A model generated the notes under the pieces. It did no database searches, was not told the DNA's origin, and was given only the letters and a program-made list of their open reading frames with translations. DNA of 8,764 nt from Patescibacteria group bacterium (GTDB taxonomy: Bacteria; Patescibacteriota; Gracilibacteria; UM-FILTER-43-11), in assembly GCA_018814945.1 (NCBI GenBank), contig JAHIYT010000040.1, forward strand, positions 1 to 8,764, given 5' to 3'. Of this stretch, positions 1 to 7,015 are shown in pieces; the first letter of the stretch is position 1, and each line of letters starts with the position of its first letter. A program made the position numbers and the translations under genes.

Positions 1-877
1 AATATTCCACAAGAAACCCCAAGTATTTAGAAATACGGAATTAATTTATAACAATGAAATCGGTGAATTTGTTCGTGAAATGGGATTCAAAGGTGTGATA
101 GCAGAAGGCTGGGATTATTATCTTGATTGGAGAAGTCCAAATTTTCTATACACTCCAAAAAAAATTGAACTACATACGGAAGATAAAAAAATTGCAAAGA
201 AACACAGGATCAGAAAAACACTTCCAAAAGATTTCAGATTACTGCTAAAGAATTACAAATTATCTGACGATATTGCTTTCCGTTTTGGTAATCGTGGTTG
301 GAGCGAGTGGCCAATGACAACCGATAAGTTTTCAGCATGGATAGACAGTGCAGAAGGAGATACAATAAATCTTTTTATGGATTACGAAACATTCGGCGAA
401 CACCAATGGGAAGACACCGGTATTTTTGAATTTATGAAACACTTACCTGGTGAATGTTTAAAAAGAAACATAGGATTTAAAACTCCATCTGAAACACTAA
501 AAGCCTATAAAACAGTTGGAGAATTGGATATCCCGTATCTTATGTCATGGGCAGATATGGAAAGAGACCTTTCTGCTTGGTGTAGTAATGATTTACAGAA
601 GAATGCCTTGCACAGAATCTTCGGATTGGAGGAAAAAATAAAATCCACTCTGAACAAATTAAATAAAAAAGACAATGAAATAGTAATGGATATCTGGCGC
701 AAACTTCAGACATCAGATCACTTTTATTACATGTGCACCAAATACTGGAATGATGGTGATGTGCATGCATATTTCTCTCCGTATGAATCGCCATACGATG
801 CTTTTATTACTTACATGAATACCCTTTCAGACTTTGAACATAAGCTGGAAAATAAATATTTAGTAACCCAAAATTAA
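1..877 (+). CDS. Glycoside hydrolase family 57, alpha-amylase type (5'-truncated)
   Basis: This is the C-terminal 291 residues of a GH57 enzyme. The frame is open from base 2 back past the window edge, so the ATG at 80 is internal. GH57 alpha-amylases cleave alpha-1,4 bonds in starch, glycogen or maltodextrins with a retaining mechanism. The fragment holds the FRNTELIY motif (residues 9-16 of the fragment), whose Glu I take as the nucleophile. It also holds AEGWDYYLDWRSPNFLY, and MDYETFGEHQW, whose Asp at bases 380-382 is the expected acid/base. A later YWNDGDVHAYFSPY segment fits the last conserved GH57 region. The HQP-type first motif must lie upstream. No export signal can be judged. The stop TAA (875-877) shares a base with the ATG of the downstream glucoamylase gene, which implies one mRNA and coupled translation. 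Family assignment is firm; the exact specificity (amylase or other GH57 activity) is inferred. Confidence 0.9.
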   Translation, partial: IFHKKPQVFRNTELIYNNEIGEFVREMGFKGVIAEGWDYYLDWRSPNFLYTPKKIELHTEDKKIAKKHRIRKTLPKDFRLLLKNYKLSDDIAFRFGNRGWSEWPMTTDKFSAWIDSAEGDTINLFMDYETFGEHQWEDTGIFEFMKHLPGECLKRNIGFKTPSETLKAYKTVGELDIPYLMSWADMERDLSAWCSNDLQKNALHRIFGLEEKIKSTLNKLNKKDNEIVMDIWRKLQTSDHFYYMCTKYWNDGDVHAYFSPYESPYDAFITYMNTLSDFEHKLENKYLVTQN

Positions 878-2847
878 TGCCTAGAGCTATTGTTACAGGA
901 AACGGGAATTTACTTGTCGCTATGGATAAAAATAGCATGCTTCAGGATCTTTACTTTCCTTATGTTGGTATGGAAGACCATATTTCATATAAGCATATGC
1001 ATCGTATTGGGCTATACACAGATAATCAATTCTCATGGCTCTATGAAAATTCATGGAAACACCACTCATACTACATAGAAGATACTTTGGTAACTAAATC
1101 CACTTCAGAAAATGAATATCTAAAAATTAAACTTGAATTAAATGATTTTGTATATCCGGATGAGAATTTTTTTATGAGAAAAATCACTGTTGAAAATCAT
1201 GCTGATTATGATAGAAACATAAAGATTTTTTTAGCACAGGATTTCCATTTGTATGGTGACAAACAACAAGATACTGCATTTTATGAACCAAAGAATAAAG
1301 CGGTTATACATTACAGAAAAAGACGCTATTTTTTGATAAGTGGTATGACAAAAAACAAAAAAGGTGTTGATTCCTTTACTACCGGCAAAAGTGAATACAA
1401 CGGGCTGGAAGGAACATGGCGTGACGCGGAAGATGGAAACCTTCATGAACATTCAATCGAACAAGGATCAGTTGATTCGACAATTGAATTTGATCTTTTT
1501 GTAAAGGGAGGAGGTAAAACTATTCTTTATGTGTGGATCTGTGCGGGCAAGGATTTAAAAGAAGTAACAAACTTACATACATTTATAATCAAAGAATCAC
1601 CCGAGAGACTTCTGGCAAATACAATTAATTACTGGCACAGCTGGGTATACAAAGAAAAACATCAGCTCAATTATGTGTCCGATGAAATTAAAAAAAGATA
1701 TAAACAAAGCCTTCTTATAATTCGAACTCAAATTGACAATCGCGGAGCAATAATCGCGGCAAATGACTCGGATATAATGAAATTTAATAAAGACACTTAC
1801 ACTTACATGTGGCCACGTGATGGAGCTTGTGTGTCAATGGCACTCGATCATGCGGGCTATGGGGAAATTTGCAGACGATTTTTTAAGTTCTGCGCAGACG
1901 TAATGAATAGTGAAGGATATCTTTTTCATAAATTCAATCCTGATCAATCACTCGGCTCTTCATGGCACCCGTGGTACAAAGACGGACAGGAACAAATACC
2001 ATTGCAGGAAGATGAAACTGCACTCGTATTAATCGCACTTGCTAAACACTTTGATTATTCAGGTGATATTGAATTTATACAGGAAATGTACCTATCTCTC
2101 ATAAGACCCGCAGGGAATTTTATGACGGAATATGTAGATAAAAAAACTAATCTACCTAAGCCAAGTTATGATTTATGGGAAAGAAAGCGAGGAATATTTT
2201 CATTTACCGCAGCTAGTGTTTACGCTGGATTAAAAGCCGCCGCTCACCTTTCAGAAAAAATCGGTCATTTTCACCATCAAAGAAGGTATGCAAAAGCAGC
2301 TGAAAACATAAAACAGGCGATATTAGAACATTTGTATGATAAAGAGTTGGGTAGGTTTCTGACTAGGGTAAAACCAAATCCAAAGACAGGGGAATTAATA
2401 AAAGATTATGTAATAGATGCAAGTATGCATGGATTATGGATGTTTGGAATTTTACCTCCTGATGATCCAAAAATAGTTAGTACTGTAAAAAGTATCTTTG
2501 AAACTCTTAAAGTAGAATCAAATGCAGGTGGTATTGCACGCTTTGAAAATGATGACTACCAAAAAGTACCGGGAAACTATGGAAGTATTCCCGGAAATCC
2601 TTGGATAATAACTACTCTCTGGCACGCAAGATGGCTTATAGCGACAAGTAAAACTAAAGAGGATTTAAAGCATGCTGAAGAAATAATTAATTGGGTTGTA
2701 GGACATATGAATGAAGCTGGAATCTTACCCGAACAGTTAAACCCTTTTAATGGGGATCATCTTTCCGTAGCACCTCTTACATGGAGCCATGCGGTATTTG
2801 TGGAAACCGTCCTTCAATACAACGAAAAAAATAAAGAATTAAATTGA
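877..2847 (+). CDS. Glycoside hydrolase family 15, glucoamylase-like
   Basis: The 656-residue protein has the layout of prokaryotic GH15 glucoamylases: an N-terminal beta-sandwich (about 1-260) followed by an (alpha/alpha)6 barrel (about 270-650). GH15 enzymes release glucose from non-reducing ends with inversion. Visible barrel motifs are YMWPRDGA (310-317), YDLWERKRGIFSFTA (431-445), YGSIPGNPWIITTLW (568-582) and ILPEQLNP (616-623). E435 (in LWE) and E619 (in LPEQ) are the expected catalytic acid and base. The length is normal for the family. There is no signal peptide, so the enzyme is probably cytoplasmic and acts on storage glycogen or imported dextrins together with the overlapping GH57 gene. 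The ATG at 877 is supported by the typical N-terminus (PRAIVTGNGNLLVAMD) and the TAATG overlap. The stop is TGA. Related GH15 members include glucodextranases and trehalases, so the substrate is not certain. Confidence 0.93.
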   Translation: MPRAIVTGNGNLLVAMDKNSMLQDLYFPYVGMEDHISYKHMHRIGLYTDNQFSWLYENSWKHHSYYIEDTLVTKSTSENEYLKIKLELNDFVYPDENFFMRKITVENHADYDRNIKIFLAQDFHLYGDKQQDTAFYEPKNKAVIHYRKRRYFLISGMTKNKKGVDSFTTGKSEYNGLEGTWRDAEDGNLHEHSIEQGSVDSTIEFDLFVKGGGKTILYVWICAGKDLKEVTNLHTFIIKESPERLLANTINYWHSWVYKEKHQLNYVSDEIKKRYKQSLLIIRTQIDNRGAIIAANDSDIMKFNKDTYTYMWPRDGACVSMALDHAGYGEICRRFFKFCADVMNSEGYLFHKFNPDQSLGSSWHPWYKDGQEQIPLQEDETALVLIALAKHFDYSGDIEFIQEMYLSLIRPAGNFMTEYVDKKTNLPKPSYDLWERKRGIFSFTAASVYAGLKAAAHLSEKIGHFHHQRRYAKAAENIKQAILEHLYDKELGRFLTRVKPNPKTGELIKDYVIDASMHGLWMFGILPPDDPKIVSTVKSIFETLKVESNAGGIARFENDDYQKVPGNYGSIPGNPWIITTLWHARWLIATSKTKEDLKHAEEIINWVVGHMNEAGILPEQLNPFNGDHLSVAPLTWSHAVFVETVLQYNEKNKELN

Positions 2848-2891
2848 GAACAAAATAACATCGTTAACATCAAAATTTTGGCGTAATCTTT

Positions 2892-2919
2892 TTGATGGTG
2901 TATTCTACTAAAAGATAAT
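2892..2919 (+). promoter_or_regulatory. Possible promoter for the carbamoyltransferase gene
   Basis: TTGATG (2892-2897) and GATAAT (2914-2919) are separated by 16 bp in the 88-bp gap after the GH15 gene. They match the sigma70 consensus at 4 and 5 of 6 positions. Transcription would start near 2926, only about 10 nt before the ATG, so the mRNA would be nearly leaderless. In AT-rich DNA such matches arise by chance, so this is a candidate only. No clear terminator separates the GH15 gene from this site. Confidence 0.35.
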
Positions 2920-2935
2920 TCTTAATGCATTAGAT

Positions 2936-3883
2936 ATGAGACATATAATTTCTCTTAAAGAACAATCTAAGGAGGATATTTTAGAAATACTGAATATTGC
3001 TTCAAAACTCAAAACAAAACGCAATGCAGGCGAACTTACTAATGTTCTTCCGAATCAGACTATGGTGATGCTGTTTCAAAAAACCTCAACAAGAACTCGT
3101 TTGAGTTTTGAAGCTGGAATGACAGAACTTGGAGGTCATGCAATCTTTTTAGACTCACGAACCAGTCAGTTCTCGCTTACAGATTTTGGCGATGAGATAC
3201 AGGCGGTTATGAGATTTGGTCACATACTAATGTTCCGCGCTCAAAAAGCAGATGATGTAATGAAGGCCGCATCATATAACAGAATTCCGGTAATCGATGC
3301 ATGCTCCGAAAAATATCATCCAGCTCAAGCACTTTCTGACTTATTAACCATGGCAGAAAATAGTAATGGAATTGAGAATGTTAAAAAGATTGTCTGGATG
3401 GGAATTGAGAATAATGTTTCTAATACATTGATGCTCGCTTGTGCAAAATTGGGAATTAAAGTTTATATAGTTGCACCAGAGATTAATGAGCCAAGTATTG
3501 ACCCCGAGCTTAACAAAATGGCTGAAGATACAGGAAATGTAGTCAGAACTCTGGATGTTGCAGAAGCCATGAAAAATGCTGATTACGTTCATACAGATAC
3601 ATGGATGGATATGGAATTTTTCGAAAATGGAAAAGTAAAACCAGAGTTTGAAAGCATATATAACGCAAGAAAAGAAAAATTCATGCCATATCAAGTTAAT
3701 GCAAAGTTGATTGAGGATAACGCTCCAAATTGTAAAATCATGCACTGTATGCCATGTCATATTGGTTACGAGATAACTAGAGATGCGGTGGATCACCCCA
3801 ATTCTGTGATTTACGATCAGGCAGAAAACCGCATGCACGCACAAAAAGGTATGATTTTGTGGCAACTGGGAAAGAGCCTCTAA
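2936..3883 (+). CDS. argF: Ornithine carbamoyltransferase-family protein with altered substrate loop
   Basis: The 315-residue protein is a full-length aspartate/ornithine carbamoyltransferase homologue. Ornithine carbamoyltransferase makes citrulline from ornithine and carbamoyl phosphate. The carbamoyl-phosphate site is intact: STRTR (51-55), HPAQALSDL (128-136) and the catalytic-loop HCMP (270-273, usually HCLP). GIENNVSN (156-163) matches the ornithine-side NN..N motif, and D221 matches the conserved Asp of that site. The usual S-M-G of the ornithine-binding loop is replaced by D225-M226-E227 within DTWMDMEFF, followed by a longer stretch. PVIDACSEKYHP (118-129) and HCMPCHIGYEI (270-280) also depart from standard ArgF. 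Such variants are usually annotated ornithine carbamoyltransferase, but the amine substrate should be treated as unproven. No other arginine genes are in the window. The ATG has no Shine-Dalgarno sequence. Confidence 0.8.
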   Translation: MRHIISLKEQSKEDILEILNIASKLKTKRNAGELTNVLPNQTMVMLFQKTSTRTRLSFEAGMTELGGHAIFLDSRTSQFSLTDFGDEIQAVMRFGHILMFRAQKADDVMKAASYNRIPVIDACSEKYHPAQALSDLLTMAENSNGIENVKKIVWMGIENNVSNTLMLACAKLGIKVYIVAPEINEPSIDPELNKMAEDTGNVVRTLDVAEAMKNADYVHTDTWMDMEFFENGKVKPEFESIYNARKEKFMPYQVNAKLIEDNAPNCKIMHCMPCHIGYEITRDAVDHPNSVIYDQAENRMHAQKGMILWQLGKSL

Positions 3884-3888
3884 AGACA

Positions 3889-3917
3889 TTGACAATATTA
3901 ATAAACCGACGTATAAT
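3889..3917 (+). promoter_or_regulatory. Consensus sigma70-type promoter of the three-gene cluster
   Basis: TTGACA (3889-3894) and TATAAT (3912-3917) are both perfect consensus hexamers with the optimal 17-bp spacer. The site begins 6 bp after the carbamoyltransferase stop. Transcription should start near 3924, giving a leader of about 20 nt before the ATG at 3944. The match predicts strong, housekeeping-type expression of the small genes that follow. It also rules out the TTG at 3917 as a start, because that codon begins on the last base of the -10 box. Confidence 0.85.
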
Positions 3918-3943
3918 TGCCCGCCTATTTTAACAAAACTTTA

Positions 3944-4489
3944 ATGCCCTCTAAAGTGGAAGTTGAACCAAAGCAATTAGGCAGTAAGAAAGTTGGACTA
4001 CTCTATCCCGTAGAAGTTGGGAATTTGAGTAATCCGGATTATATTGCAGTTGATGGAAGGCATTATCGCAAAATGCCCTCTTCAGCAAGCTTCAGGGAAC
4101 CTGATAAAAACGCAGAGGCTGATCTGATATCATTAACTGGAATTCGGGATTCTTTAAGGATAGCACTAAGAGAAAGAGAAAGGCTGGAAAAAGCTAGAAG
4201 GCAGGCAATAATAAACGTCCATGTAAATGGTAGTGAAGAAGAAATTCCAAGCGCAACCCCAGCAAAAGAGCATTTGTGTTTTACATACAATGAAGGAGAA
4301 AGTGAAATAGAATTTCTTGATCCAGAAGTAGCACTACCAATCCTGGAAACAGCGGTAAAATCCAGAAGAACTGAGATGGAAAATAGAATGTCATATGATT
4401 TGGAAGGTTCGGATGAGGATCTAGATGCATTAATAGAAGGGCTTTTAGATAGTGGTGCATATGACAGCAGCAACTTTAGAAATAATTAA
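3944..4489 (+). CDS. Uncharacterised small protein, first of three tandem paralogues
   Basis: I recognise no known family in this 181-residue protein. It is charged, without membrane segments or signal peptide, so probably cytoplasmic. The frame also stays open upstream to a TTG at 3917, but that lies in the -10 box; ATG 3944 is the first start downstream of the predicted transcription start. The protein shares an ordered pattern with the next two gene products: a V-D-G-x-x-Y turn (36-41), a charged helix (about 64-90), a Leu-Cys strand (L111-C112, in HLCFTYNEG), then D-P-E-x-A-L followed by a helix (126-140). It differs by a longer insert between the turn and the Leu-Cys strand and by an acidic tail (151-181, with EDLDALIEGLL). 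It lies 17 bp upstream of the second paralogue and shares its promoter. The gene is real by promoter, cluster and paralogy; the function is unknown. Confidence 0.8.
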   Translation: MPSKVEVEPKQLGSKKVGLLYPVEVGNLSNPDYIAVDGRHYRKMPSSASFREPDKNAEADLISLTGIRDSLRIALRERERLEKARRQAIINVHVNGSEEEIPSATPAKEHLCFTYNEGESEIEFLDPEVALPILETAVKSRRTEMENRMSYDLEGSDEDLDALIEGLLDSGAYDSSNFRNN

Positions 4490-4506
4490 TAAACAACTTT
4501 AATATC

Positions 4507-4869
4507 ATGTTAAGTAAACAATTGACATTTATTGATAGAAACCCCGAGGGACCATTACAATGGGGCGGTGAACGCTACAAAGCGGTAAGTCCTGCATTTG
4601 ATTTGAATTTAATGGGCAGTGAGGGCTATGAAAGAGCCACCGAATTAGTAGTACAAAGTCTGGAGGAAATGATAAGAGGAGAACGTGAAGGAAGATTATG
4701 CATTACATTTGATGGAGTAAAGGTTCCAGAAGGCAGCATTGGTCAGCCTACCTTAAAAGATATGTATCCATCTAATCCAGAAACACTGCTAAAAATAGTC
4801 AGAAAAACCATAGAGAGAAGTAGGCAAAGAGTGGCAGAAACTACTGGTGATCAAAACATAAAAGCTTAA
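4507..4869 (+). CDS. Uncharacterised small protein, second of three tandem paralogues
   Basis: This 120-residue protein has no recognised family, signal peptide or membrane segment. It carries the shared pattern in its shortest form: G-G-E-R-Y turn (20-24; the first Gly stands where the others have Asp), an amphipathic helix (about 40-60), RLCITFDGV (63-71) with L64-C65, then N-P-E-T-L-L (90-95) leading into a basic C-terminal helix. The distance from Cys to the Pro of the P-E motif is 26 residues, the same as in the third protein. It begins M-L-S-K, close to M-P-S-K of the first protein, and both ATGs follow an AACAA(AA)CTTTAAT-like leader. The spacers on either side are both 17 bp, so it is almost certainly co-transcribed. 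No Shine-Dalgarno sequence is seen. The function is unknown. Confidence 0.8.
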   Translation: MLSKQLTFIDRNPEGPLQWGGERYKAVSPAFDLNLMGSEGYERATELVVQSLEEMIRGEREGRLCITFDGVKVPEGSIGQPTLKDMYPSNPETLLKIVRKTIERSRQRVAETTGDQNIKA

Positions 4870-4886
4870 TAATATAATTTAATATA

Positions 4887-5270
4887 ATGAAAAAATTAGT
4901 ACTTCTAAATGAAACCGAAAGAGAAATTGCTGGTCAAACAGCAATGGAGATTGATGGTAAATATTACGAAATGGGAAATATCGTAGTAAATCTTGATAAT
5001 GACTCCGAATCAGATAAGAGAAGTCAGATAAAGTATTTACAAATTATAAGAAGGGTTATTGAGATGTCTCGAACAGGAGAAATAAAAGGAGTCTTATGCA
5101 CTCTAATAGATGGTGTATCTGAAGCTAAAAAGGACAAAGGACACTTGCATCTTGAAGGAATGGAAATAGTTGAACCAGAAAAAGCGCTGGAATTAATAAG
5201 AGAAGCCCTTCAAAAAGTAGTAAAATCACCAACTATAATTAAATCAAGTGACAAAGCAATTGAGGCTTAA
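4887..5270 (+). CDS. Uncharacterised small protein, third of three tandem paralogues
   Basis: This 127-residue protein matches no family I know. The shared pattern is clear: I-D-G-K-Y-Y turn (22-27), a helix (about 43-60), G-V-L-C strand (68-71) followed by IDGV, and V-E-P-E-K-A-L-E-L-I (95-104) leading into a C-terminal helix and a Lys/Ser-rich tail. Cys-to-Pro spacing (71 to 97) equals that of the second protein. No signal peptide or membrane helix is visible. The 14 bases ending in its ATG match those before the second gene at 12 positions, although both are AT-rich. TATAAT-like strings lie in the 17-bp spacer (4873-4878, 4883-4888) but no -35 box stands at proper distance, so the upstream promoter probably serves all three genes. 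The function is unknown. Confidence 0.8.
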   Translation: MKKLVLLNETEREIAGQTAMEIDGKYYEMGNIVVNLDNDSESDKRSQIKYLQIIRRVIEMSRTGEIKGVLCTLIDGVSEAKKDKGHLHLEGMEIVEPEKALELIREALQKVVKSPTIIKSSDKAIEA

Positions 5271-5281
5271 AAACCTTTAAC

Positions 5282-5310
5282 TTGATTTTTCACCTGAATT
5301 TACCCAGAAT
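5282..5310 (+). promoter_or_regulatory. Weak candidate promoter for nadA
   Basis: TTGATT (5282-5287) and CAGAAT (5305-5310) are 17 bp apart in the 62-bp gap before nadA, each matching the sigma70 consensus at 4 of 6 positions. Transcription would start about 16 nt before the nadA ATG, like the short leader of the strong promoter at 3889. Read-through from the upstream cluster is an equally good explanation. Confidence 0.25.
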
Positions 5311-5332
5311 CTAGGTAACATATTTTTTTGCT

Positions 5333-6337
5333 ATGAAATTCTCAGCCCAAGAAATTCAAAAAGAAGTTGCCCGTCTTCACAAAAAGCTGGGGGCTCTTGG
5401 TTGGACGGAAAAAGCATGTGAAGACATTACGAAAGTTACTCTTGAGATAAACAAATTAAAAAAAGAAAAGAATGCGATAGTACTCGCCCACTCCTATCAG
5501 ACGCCAGATATCATGTATGGTATTGCGGATTTTGTTGGTGATAGCTACGGTCTAAGTATGAAAGCAAAAAAGACAAAGGCAGATTTGATCATATTCTGCA
5601 GTGTCCACTTTATGGCCGAAACTGCAAAGATTTTGAATCCGGAAAAAGAAGTTCGCGTGCCGGCAGTTGCCAGTTGTTCACTGGCAGAATCAATCACAGC
5701 AAAAGATGTTAGAGATTTACGAAAGAAACATCCGAAAGCTGGAGTTATTTGTTACGTAAATACATCAGCCGCGGTAAAAGCCGAATGTGATGCATGCTGT
5801 ACAAGTGCCAACGCACTAAAAATAATTGAGGGTATGCCACAAGATGAAATTATTTTTGTACCGGATAAATTAATGGCACAGAACCTGCAACCACTTACCA
5901 AAAAGAAATTAATTAAATGGGGTGGAACATGCATTGTCCATGAAGAATTTTCGGATAAAGACATTAGAGAGATTAAAAAACTCCACCCAAAAGCAAAGAT
6001 ATTAGTTCATTCCGAATGCACTCCGAGAGTAGTAAAAGAAGCTGATTTAATGGGTAGTACAACGGACATGCTTAACTACGTTAAGAATGCCAAAGGTAAA
6101 CAATTTATGCTCGTTACAGAATGCGGACTGAAAGATAGAGCCATTGCAGAATTCAAAGATAAAGAGATTTTAGGCAGCTGCATCTTATGCCCGTATATGA
6201 AGGAGATTTTACTGGAAGACACACTCGAATGCCTTAAGTCCCCTTCCAAAAATCAGATAATCAAACTTTCCGAAACAACGATCAAAAAAGCAAAAAGAAG
6301 CTTAGATAAAATGGTGGAGATTGTGGAGAATGTCTGA
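5333..6337 (+). CDS. nadA: Quinolinate synthase NadA
   Basis: NadA condenses iminoaspartate with dihydroxyacetone phosphate to make quinolinate, the precursor of NAD, using an oxygen-sensitive [4Fe-4S] cluster. The 334-residue protein is of normal length and has the three expected pseudo-repeated domains. Visible signatures are LAHSYQTPDI (51-60), ADFVGDSYGLSM (65-76), CSVHFMAETAKIL (89-101), CCTSANA (155-161), GGTCIVHEEF (197-206), LVHSECTPRVV (224-234), GSTTDM (241-246) and CILCPYMKEI (283-292). The three cluster ligands should be C156, C200 and C286; C283 makes an extra C-x-x-C. NadB and NadC, the usual partners, are not in the window, so iminoaspartate may come from a gene elsewhere. The ATG gives a normal N-terminus; no Shine-Dalgarno sequence is present. 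The TGA stop (6335-6337) lies inside the left arm of the downstream palindrome. Confidence 0.95.
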   Translation: MKFSAQEIQKEVARLHKKLGALGWTEKACEDITKVTLEINKLKKEKNAIVLAHSYQTPDIMYGIADFVGDSYGLSMKAKKTKADLIIFCSVHFMAETAKILNPEKEVRVPAVASCSLAESITAKDVRDLRKKHPKAGVICYVNTSAAVKAECDACCTSANALKIIEGMPQDEIIFVPDKLMAQNLQPLTKKKLIKWGGTCIVHEEFSDKDIREIKKLHPKAKILVHSECTPRVVKEADLMGSTTDMLNYVKNAKGKQFMLVTECGLKDRAIAEFKDKEILGSCILCPYMKEILLEDTLECLKSPSKNQIIKLSETTIKKAKRSLDKMVEIVENV

Positions 6338-6464
6338 ACCGTTGATTCACACTGATTGATCGGATTTCACAGAATTTGATTATGTAGATTACACTGATTA
6401 AATAATAATCAGTGTAATCAAGATCAGTGAAATCATTTTAATCTGAAAAATCAGCGGTTCAGAC
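6332..6464. repeat. Large palindrome of roughly 9-nt units between convergent genes
   Basis: The outer arms 6332-6347 and 6449-6464 are complementary at 15 of 16 positions. The core is a perfect 13-bp stem (6387-6399 with 6407-6419) around a 7-nt loop. Between them, AATC or GATC words recur in the right arm at 6407, 6416, 6422, 6431, 6440 and 6449, mostly 9 nt apart, and GATT or GAAT words mirror them in the left arm at 6396, 6387, 6378, 6372, 6363, 6354 and 6344. The left arm has one extra unit, which puts a bulge in the pairing. The element begins in the last codons of nadA and ends 2 bp from the stop of the opposing gene. It lacks a U-tract next to the core stem, so it is not a textbook terminator, although a transcript from either side would fold strongly. 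It may be a dispersed repeat. Confidence 0.85.
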
Positions 6465-6466
6465 AA

Positions 6467-7003
6467 TTATTTCTTATCGATCTTCTTATTCAATATAACC
6501 GTCAAGGTCACAACTATAGCCGCGATTATTAATCCGACTACGAATTTTAATTTGTCGTCAGTACTTTCCCATCCTCTCATAAACGCCCAAAGAATCATTA
6601 CAATGCCAGAGCAAGCTATACCCGCAGTAATATTGGTAACGGTTATACTGGTAACATGCAAGAATAGAGAAAATGAAGCAATCAAAGCAATCACACCAAG
6701 AATACTTGCGATTATAAAGAAATTTCTACCATAAGATTCATTGGCTTTATCGTAATCTTCACTACACTTCTGCATTTTAGTATTTACAGCTCCGCCCTCT
6801 TTTACCTGTTCTCTACATTCACCCAATGTCATATTGTCTGTACATCCTTCATATCCGAGTAACGGTTCTGAATATCTAATCTCCTCATCACAGAAATCAT
6901 CATAATCCGGTGCCGGATAAAAAGCCTGAATACCAAGCAACATAGTTACATAAACAACTACTGCGATTCCGATGCCGAACACGGCGCTTAATACTTTTGA
7001 CAT
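6467..7003 (-). CDS. Small four-helix membrane protein with Cys-containing outer loop
   Basis: The 178-residue protein has four predicted membrane helices at about 7-28, 94-114, 119-142 and 152-171. The 65-residue region between the first two helices begins FYPAPDYDDFC and carries four cysteines (C38, C54, C63, C80), which could form two disulfides outside the membrane. The lysine-rich C-terminus (KKIDKK) fits a cytoplasmic end by the positive-inside rule. I recall similar short proteins with a FYP-x-P...DFC loop from candidate phyla, all uncharacterised; no enzymatic motif is seen. It lies 37 bp downstream of mnmA on the same strand, and that gap is mostly a heptamer array. It may be co-transcribed with mnmA, but no functional link is implied. 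The ATG at 7001-7003 starts just before the first helix and has no Shine-Dalgarno sequence. Confidence 0.85.
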   Translation of the reverse strand: MSKVLSAVFGIGIAVVVYVTMLLGIQAFYPAPDYDDFCDEEIRYSEPLLGYEGCTDNMTLGECREQVKEGGAVNTKMQKCSEDYDKANESYGRNFFIIASILGVIALIASFSLFLHVTSITVTNITAGIACSGIVMILWAFMRGWESTDDKLKFVVGLIIAAIVVTLTVILNKKIDKK

Positions 7004-7015
7004 AACAATCGATTT

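Noticed and set aside
2969..2976. AAGGAGG word inside the carbamoyltransferase gene
   Set aside because: It is in frame as part of the protein sequence KEDI and no start codon follows at a suitable distance.
3344..3895. 183-codon open frame on the minus strand opposite the carbamoyltransferase gene
   Set aside because: It lies antisense to a clear family member, is rich in His, Ile, Phe and Cys as antisense translations of such genes are, and has no recognisable domain.
3917..3943. Upstream TTG start that would lengthen the first small protein by nine residues
   Set aside because: The TTG starts on the last base of a perfect -10 box and would not be transcribed from that promoter; ATG 3944 is in frame just downstream.
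4063..4473. 136-codon minus-strand frame opposite the first small gene
   Set aside because: Serine- and leucine-rich shadow of the plus-strand gene, which has the promoter and the paralogues.
5293..5328. Possible terminator after the three-gene cluster (CCTGAATT...AATCTAGG, then a T-run)
   Set aside because: The stem has two central mismatches and the T-run lies 6-13 bp after it, directly before the nadA ATG; it is too weak to call.
877..6337. Alternative genetic code with TGA read as glycine (Gracilibacteria type)
   Set aside because: TGA ends the GH15 and nadA genes at the positions expected from family length, and no in-frame TGA occurs within the genes.
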